Origin: Chryseolinea serpens
Lineage (GTDB): Bacteria > Bacteroidota > Bacteroidia > Cytophagales > Cyclobacteriaceae
NCBI RefSeq assembly: GCF_900129725.1
Contig: NZ_FQWQ01000001.1
Span: 1,178,001-1,242,000 of the forward strand
DNA length: 64,000 nt
Direction of reading: 5' to 3'
In this document: positions 41,938 through 51,328 of the stretch, piece after piece
Numbering within the stretch: position 1 is the stretch's first letter
How the letters are laid out: each line of letters opens with the position of its first letter
Translations under genes and position numbers: made by a program
Notes under the pieces: generated by a model
Database searches by the model: none
What the model was told of the DNA's origin: nothing
Seen by the model: only the letters and a program-made list of their open reading frames with translations

Positions 41938-43863
41938 TTGAGCCCTAAATATCGCTTACTTTTGGCGGTCTTGCTCACCCTGCTTGCCTTTTATAGCCAG
42001 GTACTGCGTGCCCAGACCAAAAAATTCGAACAGGCGTATTCGGTGAAGAACGCCTCGAATTGCAACTGCTCCCTCTTCGTAACGCAATTAATCACAAATT
42101 CATCCGCTTGTGACAAAAAAGATGGTGCAATTTCCATCTCTACTACCGGCGGTTCTGGTGATTTCTTGTTTCAATGGAAGACCCAAGCGGGTGTCGTCGT
42201 GTCGTCCTCGAAAGATCTCACCGGGGTATTGCCCGGTAGCTATTTCCTGGAAGTCACAGACGTTCAGAGCCCCTATTGCGGCACCTACGTGTATGGGTTC
42301 ACCGTCAGCTCCAACCTGATCCTTACCGCCGCGCATACGGACGTGACCAATTGTGCTGTTGCCAACGGATCCATTACGCCCACGGTTACCGGAGGCTCCG
42401 GGATTTATACCTACCGCTGGAAAATGACCGACGGGACCGAGGTCACCACCAAAAACCTGACCGGCCTCAAAGCCGGATCGTACTTCCTAGTGGCGACCGA
42501 CGCTAAACTGGGATGCTCAGTATCTGCTTCCGTCTACGTGCGGGCCAATAACCCACTCACCATCAGTCAAAATTCCCTCACCCCCAACACCTCTTGTGCA
42601 ACCCCAAATGGCGGCGTGGACGTGCGTGTTGCAGGGGGTTCGGGACAGTATCAGTTCTATTGGTATGACCTGGCGAGCTATGGCGTCGTCTCCGATAAAG
42701 AGGACCTGACCGCCATAAAAGGGGCCGACTACAGCGTGTATGTGAGCGACAAGGTGTCGGGCTGTTCGGGTTATCAATACTACACCGTGGCGGATCAAAC
42801 CGTGCACCCTCAATTTTCACTAAAAGATATTAAGCCTAATACCCAATGCAGCAGCCCCTTCGATGGGGCGGCAACCCTGGAAATTACCGGTTCCACCGGG
42901 CCCTATGACGTGACCTGGTTGAAGAATGGCGGGACCGTTTCCACACAGCAAAACCCCACCGGCCTGAGCAGTGGGGTTTATAGTTTCACCATCACCGATA
43001 GCCAAACCAAATGTCAGACCCTCGTGCCGGCCACCGATCCGAACGCGCTGACCATTGCCGATGAATCGATCCCTCACATCAAAGTAAACCTTGACCTGGC
43101 ACAGGATAATACGCAATGCATCAAGTTTGATGGTGCGCTTAGCGTTTCCGTTGACGACCCGAAAGTGCCTTACACCCTCTCGTGGACAGGCCCCAACAAT
43201 TTTACTTCCAACCAGGCTTCCCTTACCGGGCTTGCCGCCGGAAATTATTTCCTGACCGTGGAGGCTTCCTGCAACAAACCCCCAGTGATCTCTCAACCCA
43301 GTCCTACCGTGGAGATCGCCCGGGTCACCCTCGACCTTTTGGCGCTCACCACCGACCCGGATAACAACCTGGATCCTTCGTCTTTCGCGATCCTGGATCA
43401 GCCGTTGAGCAAAGCCAAAGCCATGCTCACCCCGGACCATATGCTGGACATCGACTACAACGGCATCACCTTTAGCGGCACCGACCAGGTGAAGGTGAAG
43501 GCCTGTGACTTTTTATCGGCCTGCACCGAAAGGACCTTATCGTGGACGGTGGATGTGAAGACAGAAGCTCCCGTTACAAAAACCGGCGAGGTGATTGTGC
43601 ATAACGCCGTGGCACCCAACAGCCCTGGCGACAATCACTACATGCGGATCGTGAACCTGCCGACCGACAATAAAGTGAGCATCTTCAACCGCTGGGGCGA
43701 CCTGGTGTTTGGCACCCAGAACTACAACGACGAGACTCCCGGCAAGCGCTTCGAGGGTTTTAGCAGCGACGGCAAGAGTCTCCCTTCCGGCACCTATTTC
43801 TATAAGATCGAATTCGCAGACGGACGTTCGGCCATGACCGGCTATCTCGCTTTAAAGCAATAA
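41938..43863 (+). CDS. SprB-repeat surface protein with type IX (type B) sorting domain
   Basis: This 641-residue exported protein starts at a TTG codon; no in-frame ATG lies upstream of its signal peptide (LLLAVLLTLLAFYSQVLRAQ). It then has four or five repeats of about 90 residues with C...DG, a GGSG stretch, then W and an AG(S)YFL element, the SprB-repeat pattern found in gliding adhesins. The C-terminal 85 residues are a gliding-motility/T9SS type B sorting domain (SIFNRWGDLVFGT, LPSGTYFYKIEF). A PorP/SprF-like protein, usually needed for secreting type B cargo, is encoded 13 bases downstream. Confidence 0.88.
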   Translation: MSPKYRLLLAVLLTLLAFYSQVLRAQTKKFEQAYSVKNASNCNCSLFVTQLITNSSACDKKDGAISISTTGGSGDFLFQWKTQAGVVVSSSKDLTGVLPGSYFLEVTDVQSPYCGTYVYGFTVSSNLILTAAHTDVTNCAVANGSITPTVTGGSGIYTYRWKMTDGTEVTTKNLTGLKAGSYFLVATDAKLGCSVSASVYVRANNPLTISQNSLTPNTSCATPNGGVDVRVAGGSGQYQFYWYDLASYGVVSDKEDLTAIKGADYSVYVSDKVSGCSGYQYYTVADQTVHPQFSLKDIKPNTQCSSPFDGAATLEITGSTGPYDVTWLKNGGTVSTQQNPTGLSSGVYSFTITDSQTKCQTLVPATDPNALTIADESIPHIKVNLDLAQDNTQCIKFDGALSVSVDDPKVPYTLSWTGPNNFTSNQASLTGLAAGNYFLTVEASCNKPPVISQPSPTVEIARVTLDLLALTTDPDNNLDPSSFAILDQPLSKAKAMLTPDHMLDIDYNGITFSGTDQVKVKACDFLSACTERTLSWTVDVKTEAPVTKTGEVIVHNAVAPNSPGDNHYMRIVNLPTDNKVSIFNRWGDLVFGTQNYNDETPGKRFEGFSSDGKSLPSGTYFYKIEFADGRSAMTGYLALKQ

Positions 43864-43876
43864 GTCACCCACGACT

Positions 43877-44782
43877 ATGAAACACTTTCTACCCGGCCTT
43901 CTGCTCTTTGTAGCACTGCTCCCGGCCCACGCACAAGAAGATCCTTTGTATGCCCAATACCTGAACAACCCGCTGGTGATCAACCCGGCCTATTCCGGCT
44001 TGAACCGCAGCTTCAACGCAGCCGTCACGTATCGCCGGCAGTGGGGCGGTTTTGATGGGGCGCCCTCCACGGGAAGTCTGACGGCGCATACGGCACTGGC
44101 CGACAACAAGATGGGTGCTGGTTTGGTGTTTGTGCGTGACAAATCGGGGAACACGAATAACACCGAAGCGCTGGCCACCTACGCCTACCGGATCTCCGGG
44201 GGCGGCAGGACCTTGTCGTTCGGTTTGCAGGGTGGGTTCATCAACTACAAGATCATGAACTCGGAACTGAACCCTTATGATCCCGCCGACCCTGCTTTTG
44301 CCAGCAACCAGAGCATCACCCGCCCGAGCGTCGGGGCCGGTCTCATTTTTAGTAGTGAGCGCTTTTTCCTGGGGTTGTCAGCTCCGCGCTTATTGAAAGC
44401 GGAGGACACTTCGGGGGACGTCACAGCACGACTTTACAGCCAGCATTACTACTTCATGGGTGCCTATGTGTTTCACCTCAACGAGCGGGTCCGGTTCAAG
44501 CCCTCCGTTCTTTTTAAGGGCGTGAAGGGAGCGCCTTTCTCTACCGACTACAACGCCGCCATCAACCTGGACGAACGCTATACGGCCGCCCTGTTCACCC
44601 GCAACTTCAACACCTATGGTTTCCTGGCTCAGATTAGGTTGGGCGATCTATACCGGTTGGGGTATGCTTTTGAGGTGCCCACCAATTCGTCTGTCGGCAC
44701 GCGATTTACCACCCATGAGTTTAGCTTTGGGGTGAACCTGGCTTTCCTGAAATCGCACGAGACCACCGTCACAAACTTCTAA
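43877..44782 (+). CDS. PorP/SprF family type IX secretion system membrane protein
   Basis: This 301-residue predicted outer-membrane beta-barrel has a signal peptide (FLPGLLLFVALLPAHAQ). It begins EDPLYAQYLNNPLVINPAYSG, the typical start of PorP/SprF proteins, and proceeds through alternating strands to a terminal aromatic Phe (TTVTNF). In Flavobacterium SprF is required for SprB secretion. Its gene directly follows the SprB-repeat protein gene, giving a cargo-plus-exporter pair. Confidence 0.92.
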   Translation: MKHFLPGLLLFVALLPAHAQEDPLYAQYLNNPLVINPAYSGLNRSFNAAVTYRRQWGGFDGAPSTGSLTAHTALADNKMGAGLVFVRDKSGNTNNTEALATYAYRISGGGRTLSFGLQGGFINYKIMNSELNPYDPADPAFASNQSITRPSVGAGLIFSSERFFLGLSAPRLLKAEDTSGDVTARLYSQHYYFMGAYVFHLNERVRFKPSVLFKGVKGAPFSTDYNAAINLDERYTAALFTRNFNTYGFLAQIRLGDLYRLGYAFEVPTNSSVGTRFTTHEFSFGVNLAFLKSHETTVTNF

Positions 44783-44864
44783 ACCGGGTCATTTTTGCAC
44801 GGAAAGCGGTTTTAAGCGGCTGGAAACTGAACCTTTTGCAAGGATTCCTGTTTAACTTTACCAC

Positions 44865-45275
44865 ATGAAGGTTAAAGTTTCCCGAAGAGAACATTTTAAC
44901 GCGGCACACCGCCTGCACAATCCTGCCTGGACGGCCGAGAAGAATCAACAGGTATTCGGGAAGTGTAACAACCCCAACTACCACGGCCACAACTACGAAC
45001 TTGTTGTCAGCCTTATTGGCGAGCCTAACCCCGACACGGGGTATGTGTATGATCTGAAAGTGCTGAGCGATCTGATCAAAGAGAACGTGCTGAAGAAATT
45101 TGATCACAAGAACCTGAACCTGGATACTGAATATTTCAAGGATATCAACCCTACCGCCGAGAACATCGCGGTGATGATCTGGAGGATATTGCGTCAAAAA
45201 ATTGATTCGAATTTGGAACTGAAAATTACTTTGTATGAGACAGAAAGGAATTTCGTTGAATATCCGGCCGCTTAA
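44865..45275 (+). CDS. queD: 6-pyruvoyl tetrahydropterin / 6-carboxytetrahydropterin synthase
   Basis: This 136-residue PTPS/QueD family enzyme has zinc-binding histidines in FNAAHRL (about 11-17) and NYHGHNYELV (about 37-46). It converts 7,8-dihydroneopterin triphosphate either to 6-carboxytetrahydropterin for queuosine synthesis (QueD) or to 6-pyruvoyltetrahydropterin. Its substrate is made by FolE, encoded immediately downstream with a 41-base overlap, so the pair is functionally matched. Confidence 0.9.
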   Translation: MKVKVSRREHFNAAHRLHNPAWTAEKNQQVFGKCNNPNYHGHNYELVVSLIGEPNPDTGYVYDLKVLSDLIKENVLKKFDHKNLNLDTEYFKDINPTAENIAVMIWRILRQKIDSNLELKITLYETERNFVEYPAA

Positions 45276-45924
45276 ACCGGAGGATGACGACTTCGAAGAT
45301 GAACATCCCTACTCTTCCATCGAGACGCCGTTGCGTGCCGATGCTTTCGAGCTGGAAGATGATGTGAAGATCGAGCGTATTGAAAAGCACTTTACCGAGA
45401 TCATGAACATCCTGGGTCTGGACCTGACCGACGACAGTCTGAAGGGTACACCCCGGCGCGTGGCCAAGATGTATGTGAAGGAAGTTTTCAGTGGCCTCAA
45501 TCCCAAGAACCGCCCTAACGCTCGTCTGTTCGAGAATAAATACAACTACGACCAGATGCTGGTAGAGAAGGACATCACCTTCTACTCCCATTGCGAGCAC
45601 CATTTTGTGCCCATTTATGGCAAGGCGCACGTAGCCTATTTCAGCAACGGCAAGGTGATCGGCCTATCCAAGATCAACCGCATCGTGCAGTATTTTGCCA
45701 AGCGGCCGCAGGTGCAGGAGCGTCTTACCGTGCAGATTGGCAAGGAGATAGAGCGCGTTTTGCACACGGAAAACGTGGGCGTGGTCATCGATGCCAACCA
45801 CATGTGTGTGGCCTCGCGGGGCGTTGGCGACACCAATAGCAAGACGGGAACGGCTTATTTCTCCGGAAAATTCAAGGATGAGAACATCAAACGCGAATTT
45901 TTAAATTACATCAACAGCAAATAG
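45235..45924 (+). CDS. folE: GTP cyclohydrolase I FolE
   Basis: This 229-residue homodecameric enzyme makes 7,8-dihydroneopterin triphosphate from GTP. Motifs: KGTPRRVAKMYVKEVFSGL, the zinc site in FYSHCEHHFVPIYGKAHVAY, GLSKINRIVQYFAKRPQVQE and HMCVASRGV. The ATG at 45235 overlaps queD by 41 bases. A TTG at 45256, still within queD, is an alternative start; the first 40 residues are poorly conserved in the family, so the start is uncertain. Confidence 0.94.
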   Translation: MRQKGISLNIRPLKPEDDDFEDEHPYSSIETPLRADAFELEDDVKIERIEKHFTEIMNILGLDLTDDSLKGTPRRVAKMYVKEVFSGLNPKNRPNARLFENKYNYDQMLVEKDITFYSHCEHHFVPIYGKAHVAYFSNGKVIGLSKINRIVQYFAKRPQVQERLTVQIGKEIERVLHTENVGVVIDANHMCVASRGVGDTNSKTGTAYFSGKFKDENIKREFLNYINSK

Positions 45925-45929
45925 GCGTA

Positions 45930-45972
45930 AAAATGACTACTTTGGTGGTACCTAAACCTAAGTAGTCATTTT
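45930..45972. promoter_or_regulatory. Perfect 13-bp inverted repeat, candidate MarR operator
   Basis: AAAATGACTACTT (45930-45942) and its exact complement AAGTAGTCATTTT (45960-45972) flank 17 bases containing GGTACC. The right arm ends 3 bases before the MarR-family start codon. The site is expected to bind a dimeric winged-helix repressor, probably the product itself. Part of it (TACCTAAACCT plus GTAGT) recurs before the ligase gene at 55737. Confidence 0.75.
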
Positions 45973-45975
45973 ACT

Positions 45976-46509
45976 ATGTCCCTTGAGAAGGATATCATGC
46001 TTGCTGACGTTCGCAGCGAACATCAGCGTGCGCTTATTAACATCCTGTATACCTACTATTACCTCGTTGACAGGATGAACAGTCTCTTCAAAAACAATGA
46101 GGTCACCCGGCAACAATACAACGTGTTGCGAATCCTCAAGAAACACCACCCCCACAACATCTCCGTCAACGTCATCAAACGCTCTATGTTCGATAAGATG
46201 TCGGATGTGTCCCGCATCGTGGAGCGCCTGCGTATCAAAGGGTTAGTCCAACGCCAGAGCGGGCTGAAGGACAAGCGTTCCGTCGACGTGAGCATCACCG
46301 AAAAAGGCCTGGAATTACTGAGCATTATGGACCCGCAGGTCGACACCCTGGGGCAGCTTTTGGGGAATCTCACCGAACCCGAAACCCTGGTGCTCAATAC
46401 GCTGTTGGATAAGATAAGAACGCTCGAAGAAACCACTCATATAAGTGGTGCGCAGCGCGGTCATCATTCCGATGAAAAAATTATTACTTTAGCAGCGCTA
46501 AAATTATAA
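45976..46509 (+). CDS. MarR family transcriptional regulator
   Basis: This 177-residue winged helix-turn-helix protein has a helical dimerisation start, then [20 protein letters not shown], the recognition region [20 protein letters not shown], and the wing [20 protein letters not shown]. It stands just before the aconitase gene (4-base gap) and directly after a perfect inverted repeat, suggesting autoregulation and possibly co-transcription with aconitase. The ligand is unknown. Confidence 0.9.
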   Translation: MSLEKDIMLADVRSEHQRALINILYTYYYLVDRMNSLFKNNEVTRQQYNVLRILKKHHPHNISVNVIKRSMFDKMSDVSRIVERLRIKGLVQRQSGLKDKRSVDVSITEKGLELLSIMDPQVDTLGQLLGNLTEPETLVLNTLLDKIRTLEETTHISGAQRGHHSDEKIITLAALKL

Positions 46510-46513
46510 AACT

Positions 46514-49054
46514 ATGGCATTCGATTTAGACATGATCAAAGCCTTGTATGCGAAAATGCCCGCCAGCATCGCCAAGGCTCGAAAAGTTGTTAACCGCCCT
46601 TTAACCCTCTCCGAAAAAATCCTCTACTCCCACCTCCACGCAGACCAAAAACTGGAAAACTTTGGACGGGGTAAATCGTATGTAGACTTCGCTCCCGACC
46701 GCGTGGCCATGCAGGATGCTACCGCGCAGATGGCCTTGTTACAATTCATGTCGGCCGGAAAGCCCAAAGTGGCTGTACCTTCCACCGTGCATTGCGACCA
46801 CCTCATCGTGGCCAAGACCGGCGCAGCCGAAGACCTTACTGTAGCCAACACCGAAAGCAAGGAAGTATTTGACTTCCTGTCTTCCGTGTCCAATAAATAC
46901 GGCATCGGTTTCTGGAGACCGGGTGCCGGCATCATCCACCAGGTGGTGTTGGAAAACTATGCCTTCCCCGGAGGCATGATGATCGGAACAGACTCGCACA
47001 CCGTGAACGCCGGCGGCCTTGGGATGGTCGCTATCGGGGTGGGCGGTGCCGACGCTGTAGACGTGATGGCCGGCATGGCCTGGGAGCTGAAGTTCCCCAA
47101 GCTGATCGGTGTGAAGCTGACCGGTAAACTCAGCGGCTGGACCTCTCCCAAAGATGTGATCCTGAAAGTGGCCGGTATCCTCACCGTGAAAGGTGGAACG
47201 GGTGCCATCGTAGAATATTTCGGCGAAGGCGCAACGTCCATGAGCTGTACCGGTAAAGGAACCATCTGTAACATGGGTGCCGAGATCGGTGCGACAACCT
47301 CTACGTTTGGCTATGATGCCTCCATGGAGCGCTACCTCAATGCCACCGGTCGCACGGAAGTAGCCAAGCTTGCCAACAAAATAAAAGAACACCTCACGGG
47401 CGATCCGGAAGTTTACGCCAACCCTGAGAAATATTTCGACCAGGTAGTAGAGATCAATCTCTCGGAACTGGAGCCACACCTGAACGGCCCCTTCACCCCC
47501 GACCTGGCCACACCCATCTCGAAGATGAAAGAGGAAGCCTCCAAGAACGGATGGCCCACCCGTGTCGAAGTCGGATTGATCGGCTCCTGCACCAACTCTT
47601 CTTATGAAGACATCTCCCGCGCCGCCAGCCTGGCCCGCCAGGTAGCGGACAAAGGTTTGAAGACCAAAGCGGAATTCACCATCACACCCGGTTCGGAAGT
47701 GGTGCGCTATACCATCGATCGCGATGGATTTATCGACTCGTTCGAAAAGATCGGGGCAAAGGTTTTTGCCAATGCCTGCGGGCCCTGCATCGGTATGTGG
47801 AACCGCGTGGGTGCCGACAAGAAAGAGAAGAACACTATCGTTCACTCCTTCAACCGGAACTTCCAGTCGCGCAACGATGGCAACCCCAATACCTACGCCT
47901 TTGTGGGATCGCCCGAACTGGTGACGGCCATTGCCATTGCCGGTGATCTGACCTTCAACCCTGAGACCGATTTTCTCACCAACGAAAGTGGCCAAAAGGT
48001 GAAGCTCGATGCTCCTACCGGCGACGAACTGCCAAAGCGCGGTTTCGATGCTGAAGATCCCGGCTACATTGCTCCGGCCAAAGACGGCAGCAAAGTGCAG
48101 GTGAAAGTGAGCCCGACCTCGGACCGCCTCCAGTTGCTGGCACCCTTTAAAGCCTGGGAAGGCACCGACCTCCGCGGTCTGCGCCTGCTCATCAAGGCAA
48201 AAGGAAAATGTACGACCGATCACATTTCGATGGCCGGCAAGTGGCTGAAATACCGTGGTCACCTCGACAACATCTCCAACAACCTGCTCATTGGCGCCAC
48301 CAACTTCTTTAACGAGAAGATCAACAGCGTGAAAAATAACCTGACCGGCCAGTTTGACGAAGTACCCAAAGTGCAACGCGCATACAAAGCCGGAGGCATC
48401 GGTTCGATTGTCGTGGGCGATGAAAACTATGGTGAAGGTTCCAGCCGTGAACACGCGGCGATGGAGCCCCGTCACCTGGGTGTTCGCGCGATCCTGGTGA
48501 AATCTTTCGCCCGCATCCACGAGACCAACCTGAAGAAACAGGGGATGCTCGCCCTCACGTTTGCCAACAAGGACGACTACAACAAGATCCTGGAAGACGA
48601 TGTGATCGACATCACCGGCCTGACCACCTTCGCCCCGGAAAAACCTTTGACGATCGTTCTGCACCACAGCAACGGCACAGAAGAATCCATCTCGGTGAAC
48701 CATACCTACAATAAGGGACAGATCGAATGGTTCAAGGCCGGATCCGCCCTTAACATGATGGGCAAAGGCGCTACCAAAGCTGCTCCGAAAAAAGTAGCTG
48801 CAAAACCCGCGGCCAAGCCGGCTGCGAAAAAAGCAGCGCCTAAAAAGGCTGCCAAGAAAGCTGCTCCAAAGGCCGCCAAAAAAGCGGCACCTAAAAAAGT
48901 GGCCAAGAAAGTGGTAGCCAAGAAAGCTGCTCCTAAAAAAGCCGCAAAGAAGGTGGTTACTAAAAAAGCAGCTCCGAAAAAGGCCGTCAAGAAGGTTGCT
49001 AAAAAAGTAGTCGCTAAGAAGGCCGCGAAAAAAGTAGCGAAGAAAAAGAAGTAG
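46514..49054 (+). CDS. acnA: Aconitate hydratase with histone H1-like C-terminal tail
   Basis: This 846-residue protein catalyses citrate-isocitrate conversion in the TCA cycle. Residues 1-752 are a complete mitochondrial-type aconitase: [20 protein letters not shown], the cluster cysteines in [10 protein letters not shown] and [11 protein letters not shown], and the swivel domain with [17 protein letters not shown]. Residues 753-846 are a 94-residue tail of KAAPKKA and KKVVAKK-type units, almost only Lys, Ala, Pro and Val. The tail is not needed for catalysis and is probably DNA- or RNA-binding. Codon use across the tail is a repetitive AAA/AAG/GCN pattern. The gene follows the MarR gene by 4 bases and ends 28 bases before a terminator hairpin. 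Confidence 0.95.
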   Translation: MAFDLDMIKALYAKMPASIAKARKVVNRPLTLSEKILYSHLHADQKLENFGRGKSYVDFAPDRVAMQDATAQMALLQFMSAGKPKVAVPSTVHCDHLIVAKTGAAEDLTVANTESKEVFDFLSSVSNKYGIGFWRPGAGIIHQVVLENYAFPGGMMIGTDSHTVNAGGLGMVAIGVGGADAVDVMAGMAWELKFPKLIGVKLTGKLSGWTSPKDVILKVAGILTVKGGTGAIVEYFGEGATSMSCTGKGTICNMGAEIGATTSTFGYDASMERYLNATGRTEVAKLANKIKEHLTGDPEVYANPEKYFDQVVEINLSELEPHLNGPFTPDLATPISKMKEEASKNGWPTRVEVGLIGSCTNSSYEDISRAASLARQVADKGLKTKAEFTITPGSEVVRYTIDRDGFIDSFEKIGAKVFANACGPCIGMWNRVGADKKEKNTIVHSFNRNFQSRNDGNPNTYAFVGSPELVTAIAIAGDLTFNPETDFLTNESGQKVKLDAPTGDELPKRGFDAEDPGYIAPAKDGSKVQVKVSPTSDRLQLLAPFKAWEGTDLRGLRLLIKAKGKCTTDHISMAGKWLKYRGHLDNISNNLLIGATNFFNEKINSVKNNLTGQFDEVPKVQRAYKAGGIGSIVVGDENYGEGSSREHAAMEPRHLGVRAILVKSFARIHETNLKKQGMLALTFANKDDYNKILEDDVIDITGLTTFAPEKPLTIVLHHSNGTEESISVNHTYNKGQIEWFKAGSALNMMGKGATKAAPKKVAAKPAAKPAAKKAAPKKAAKKAAPKAAKKAAPKKVAKKVVAKKAAPKKAAKKVVTKKAAPKKAVKKVAKKVVAKKAAKKVAKKKK

Positions 49055-49082
49055 AATATTGCAGTACCTTTAACTTTTGGAA

Positions 49083-49121
49083 AAAGTCCCTGCCCCAAAC
49101 GGTAGGGACTTTTTTATTTTC
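49083..49121 (+). terminator. Rho-independent terminator after aconitase
   Basis: An AAAGTCCCT/AGGGACTTT stem with a 12-base loop is followed by TTTTTATTTT, about 28 bases past the aconitase stop. Confidence 0.88.
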
Positions 49122-49229
49122 AGCCTTTTTTCCGTCACGCCATGCCCATACGCCGTTGTTAAAATAATGACTTGAATCGCCAACATCCGTGCCCCCTGCG
49201 CCGTTAGTATCGCAGCATTTGCGAACGGA

Positions 49230-50387
49230 ATGAAAACGCCCCTCTCTCTCTTTATTTTTTTATTGACAACAACACTCTTTGCTCAGCAGGTCAACGATGA
49301 TTCGTTGGCGCGTAAAATTGTGGACCGGAACCTGATGGTCAAGACAGGGGAAACCGTTCACATTTATAGCGATCAAAACGGAGTGTCGCTCATGGAAGCC
49401 TTGTCCAAGGCTTGTGCCGCAAAAGGCGCCACCGCCTATCCAAAATTGAACCCTGATAAATTTCAAGGGGCCGAAAGCATGAACACTTTCCTGGCGAGCG
49501 AACTTTCGCCTGCCGACAAGCTTGTGAATTGGCTGAACACGACCGATGTCTGCATCATTCTGACACCTTTTGATAAGGACCCAACGTGGCTTTTTAAAGA
49601 TCTGGGGCGCCGTCACGATGCATCCGTGAACCAACAGGCCGTCCGCGACGCGCTCATAAACACCCATACCCGCATCCTCTACATCAATACCCCCACCCAC
49701 GCTTTTGCCGAAGGGTTATCGCTGAACTATAACACCTATGAGCAAATGAGCTGGTATGCCATCGATGCGCATTATGATAGCGCCTTGGCCACCCGCGTGA
49801 ACGGGCTAAAAGGTATGCTTGCCAAGGCCAAACAAATACGGATCACCTCTCCTCTCGGAACCAATCTCACGTTCTCCACCACCGGAAGACCCGTGCTTTC
49901 CTACGATGGACAAGTTACCACCGAAGAGGCGGCGGGGCGCGCCCTCTTCAAGAAGATCGACAAGCTTCCCGCCGGTATGCTTGAAGTGAGCATTGTTGAA
50001 AACTCCGCCAACGGCAAAGTCGTCGTTTCACAAACGGAATGCGATTACGAAGCCGTGAATCAGGCCACGCTTACGTTTGTCGGTGGCAAGTTGCAGTCCA
50101 TCTCCGCCAAGGACGGTGGCGAGTGTCTGAAGAATAAGTTCGCCTCGCCCCAGGGACCTCAGGATGTGATCGGCAGCATCTCCTTCGGATTCAATCCCCT
50201 GTTAATGCGGATGGATACCCATGGTAGTCTTTACTGGCCAAAAGCCGCCTCGGGATTGGTGACGCTCACCGTGGGAAGCAATCAATTTCCCGGTGGAAAC
50301 AATGCGATCGATACACCGCAGGTCAGTTTCCCGCTCACCAATGTAACGGTGGAGATCGATGGCAAAGTAGCGTTCAAGGCGCATTGA
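49230..50387 (+). CDS. Secreted M29-like aminopeptidase family protein, probably inactive
   Basis: This 385-residue protein has a signal peptide (LSLFIFLLTTTLFAQ). Its fold follows the M29 (AmpS/PepS) pattern in order: an N-terminal alpha/beta domain (VKTGETVHIYSDQNG) and a C-terminal domain with a GxN-type FGFNPLL segment. The histidine and acidic positions that bind the two metals in M29 enzymes, expected in the last 100 residues as a GTxH-type and an HxD-type motif, read GLVTLTVGS and DTPQVSF here. Thus the metal site appears lost. It could be a binding or structural protein. Function is not assigned. Confidence 0.75.
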   Translation: MKTPLSLFIFLLTTTLFAQQVNDDSLARKIVDRNLMVKTGETVHIYSDQNGVSLMEALSKACAAKGATAYPKLNPDKFQGAESMNTFLASELSPADKLVNWLNTTDVCIILTPFDKDPTWLFKDLGRRHDASVNQQAVRDALINTHTRILYINTPTHAFAEGLSLNYNTYEQMSWYAIDAHYDSALATRVNGLKGMLAKAKQIRITSPLGTNLTFSTTGRPVLSYDGQVTTEEAAGRALFKKIDKLPAGMLEVSIVENSANGKVVVSQTECDYEAVNQATLTFVGGKLQSISAKDGGECLKNKFASPQGPQDVIGSISFGFNPLLMRMDTHGSLYWPKAASGLVTLTVGSNQFPGGNNAIDTPQVSFPLTNVTVEIDGKVAFKAH

Positions 50388-50491
50388 GCTCTCGGCCTAA
50401 TCCAACCCGGAATGTGCGCGCGTCAAAAATTTGTCGGCGTCTTCCGTAACGTTTCTTCTTCCTGTCGCGTCAAAATTGAAAGTCAACGCGC

Positions 50492-51088
50492 ATGGAATCC
50501 ACCCTTCCCATTTCAAAAACTACCGGCGGTCTTTCCCTGATCGCGGCACCGCTGGTGTTTGCCACTTCCACTTTCTTTTGGAAAGAGGGTCAGTATGGAG
50601 TGACGGGGGGAACGCTGATCAATCTGTCGCAAGTACCTTGGATCATTTCCTTCATCGTGCTTTTCGATAAACTGAAAATGGAAGTGCCGCGCTATGCCAC
50701 GGTGGGATTGATCATCGCCATCTATGGTTGTCTTTCCGGTGCGAACTTCGGCTTTGTTGGGGTGTTTGGTGAAGCGTTTCAGATCCCGCATAAAACCTAT
50801 TTGGAGACCTTCTTGCACTATCCGCTGAGTGCAAATCTTTTGCTGTTCTGGCCTGGGCCTTTGTTTCCGCTCAGTCTGTTGGTGCTGGGAATTGTGTTGA
50901 TCCGCCGGAAGAAGGTTGATCTTTGGCTGGGCATCCTGTTGTGTCTTGGTGCGATCGCTTTTCCGTTGAGCCGGATACCGCGCATTGAGAGTGTTGCTCA
51001 CGCCGTTGATATTTTGTTAGCCATACCGTTGGTCATTATTGGATACAAAGAATTGGTTACTTCCAAATTGGAGTCCTTATCCCTGTGA
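50492..51088 (+). CDS. Multi-pass membrane protein of unknown function
   Basis: This 198-residue protein has about six hydrophobic helices (for example WIISFIVLFDKL, YATVGLIIAIYGCLSG and LLLFWPGPLFPLSLLVLGIV). No transporter or enzyme motif was recognised. The ATG gives a plausible start 104 bases after the M29-like gene. It is not obviously in an operon with the KefB-like gene, which starts 240 bases downstream. Confidence 0.72.
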   Translation: MESTLPISKTTGGLSLIAAPLVFATSTFFWKEGQYGVTGGTLINLSQVPWIISFIVLFDKLKMEVPRYATVGLIIAIYGCLSGANFGFVGVFGEAFQIPHKTYLETFLHYPLSANLLLFWPGPLFPLSLLVLGIVLIRRKKVDLWLGILLCLGAIAFPLSRIPRIESVAHAVDILLAIPLVIIGYKELVTSKLESLSL

Positions 51089-51328
51089 TAGGCCTGTAAA
51101 TTTTTATCTAAACACCTGGCGTTATTTCTGTTCGCCGTGACGCGGGCAATCAACCCAGGAAACCTACCTAGGGCGCGCAGACTTTGTGCAAAGCACAGGT
51201 AATCTAACAGGCGCCGTCCATCCTAAACCTGCGTCCTTACGGCCATGCCGGCTCAATTTTTGCGTTTGCTTATCCGCCCAAAAATGGGTTAGTTGAAACG
51301 CTGATTTTTCTCATCTCACTCCCCTGCC

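Noticed and set aside
46739-48703. 654-codon open frame antisense to aconitase
   Set aside because: It is a shadow of a GC-rich, strongly biased gene. Its translation has no domain or start context, whereas the forward frame is a complete aconitase.
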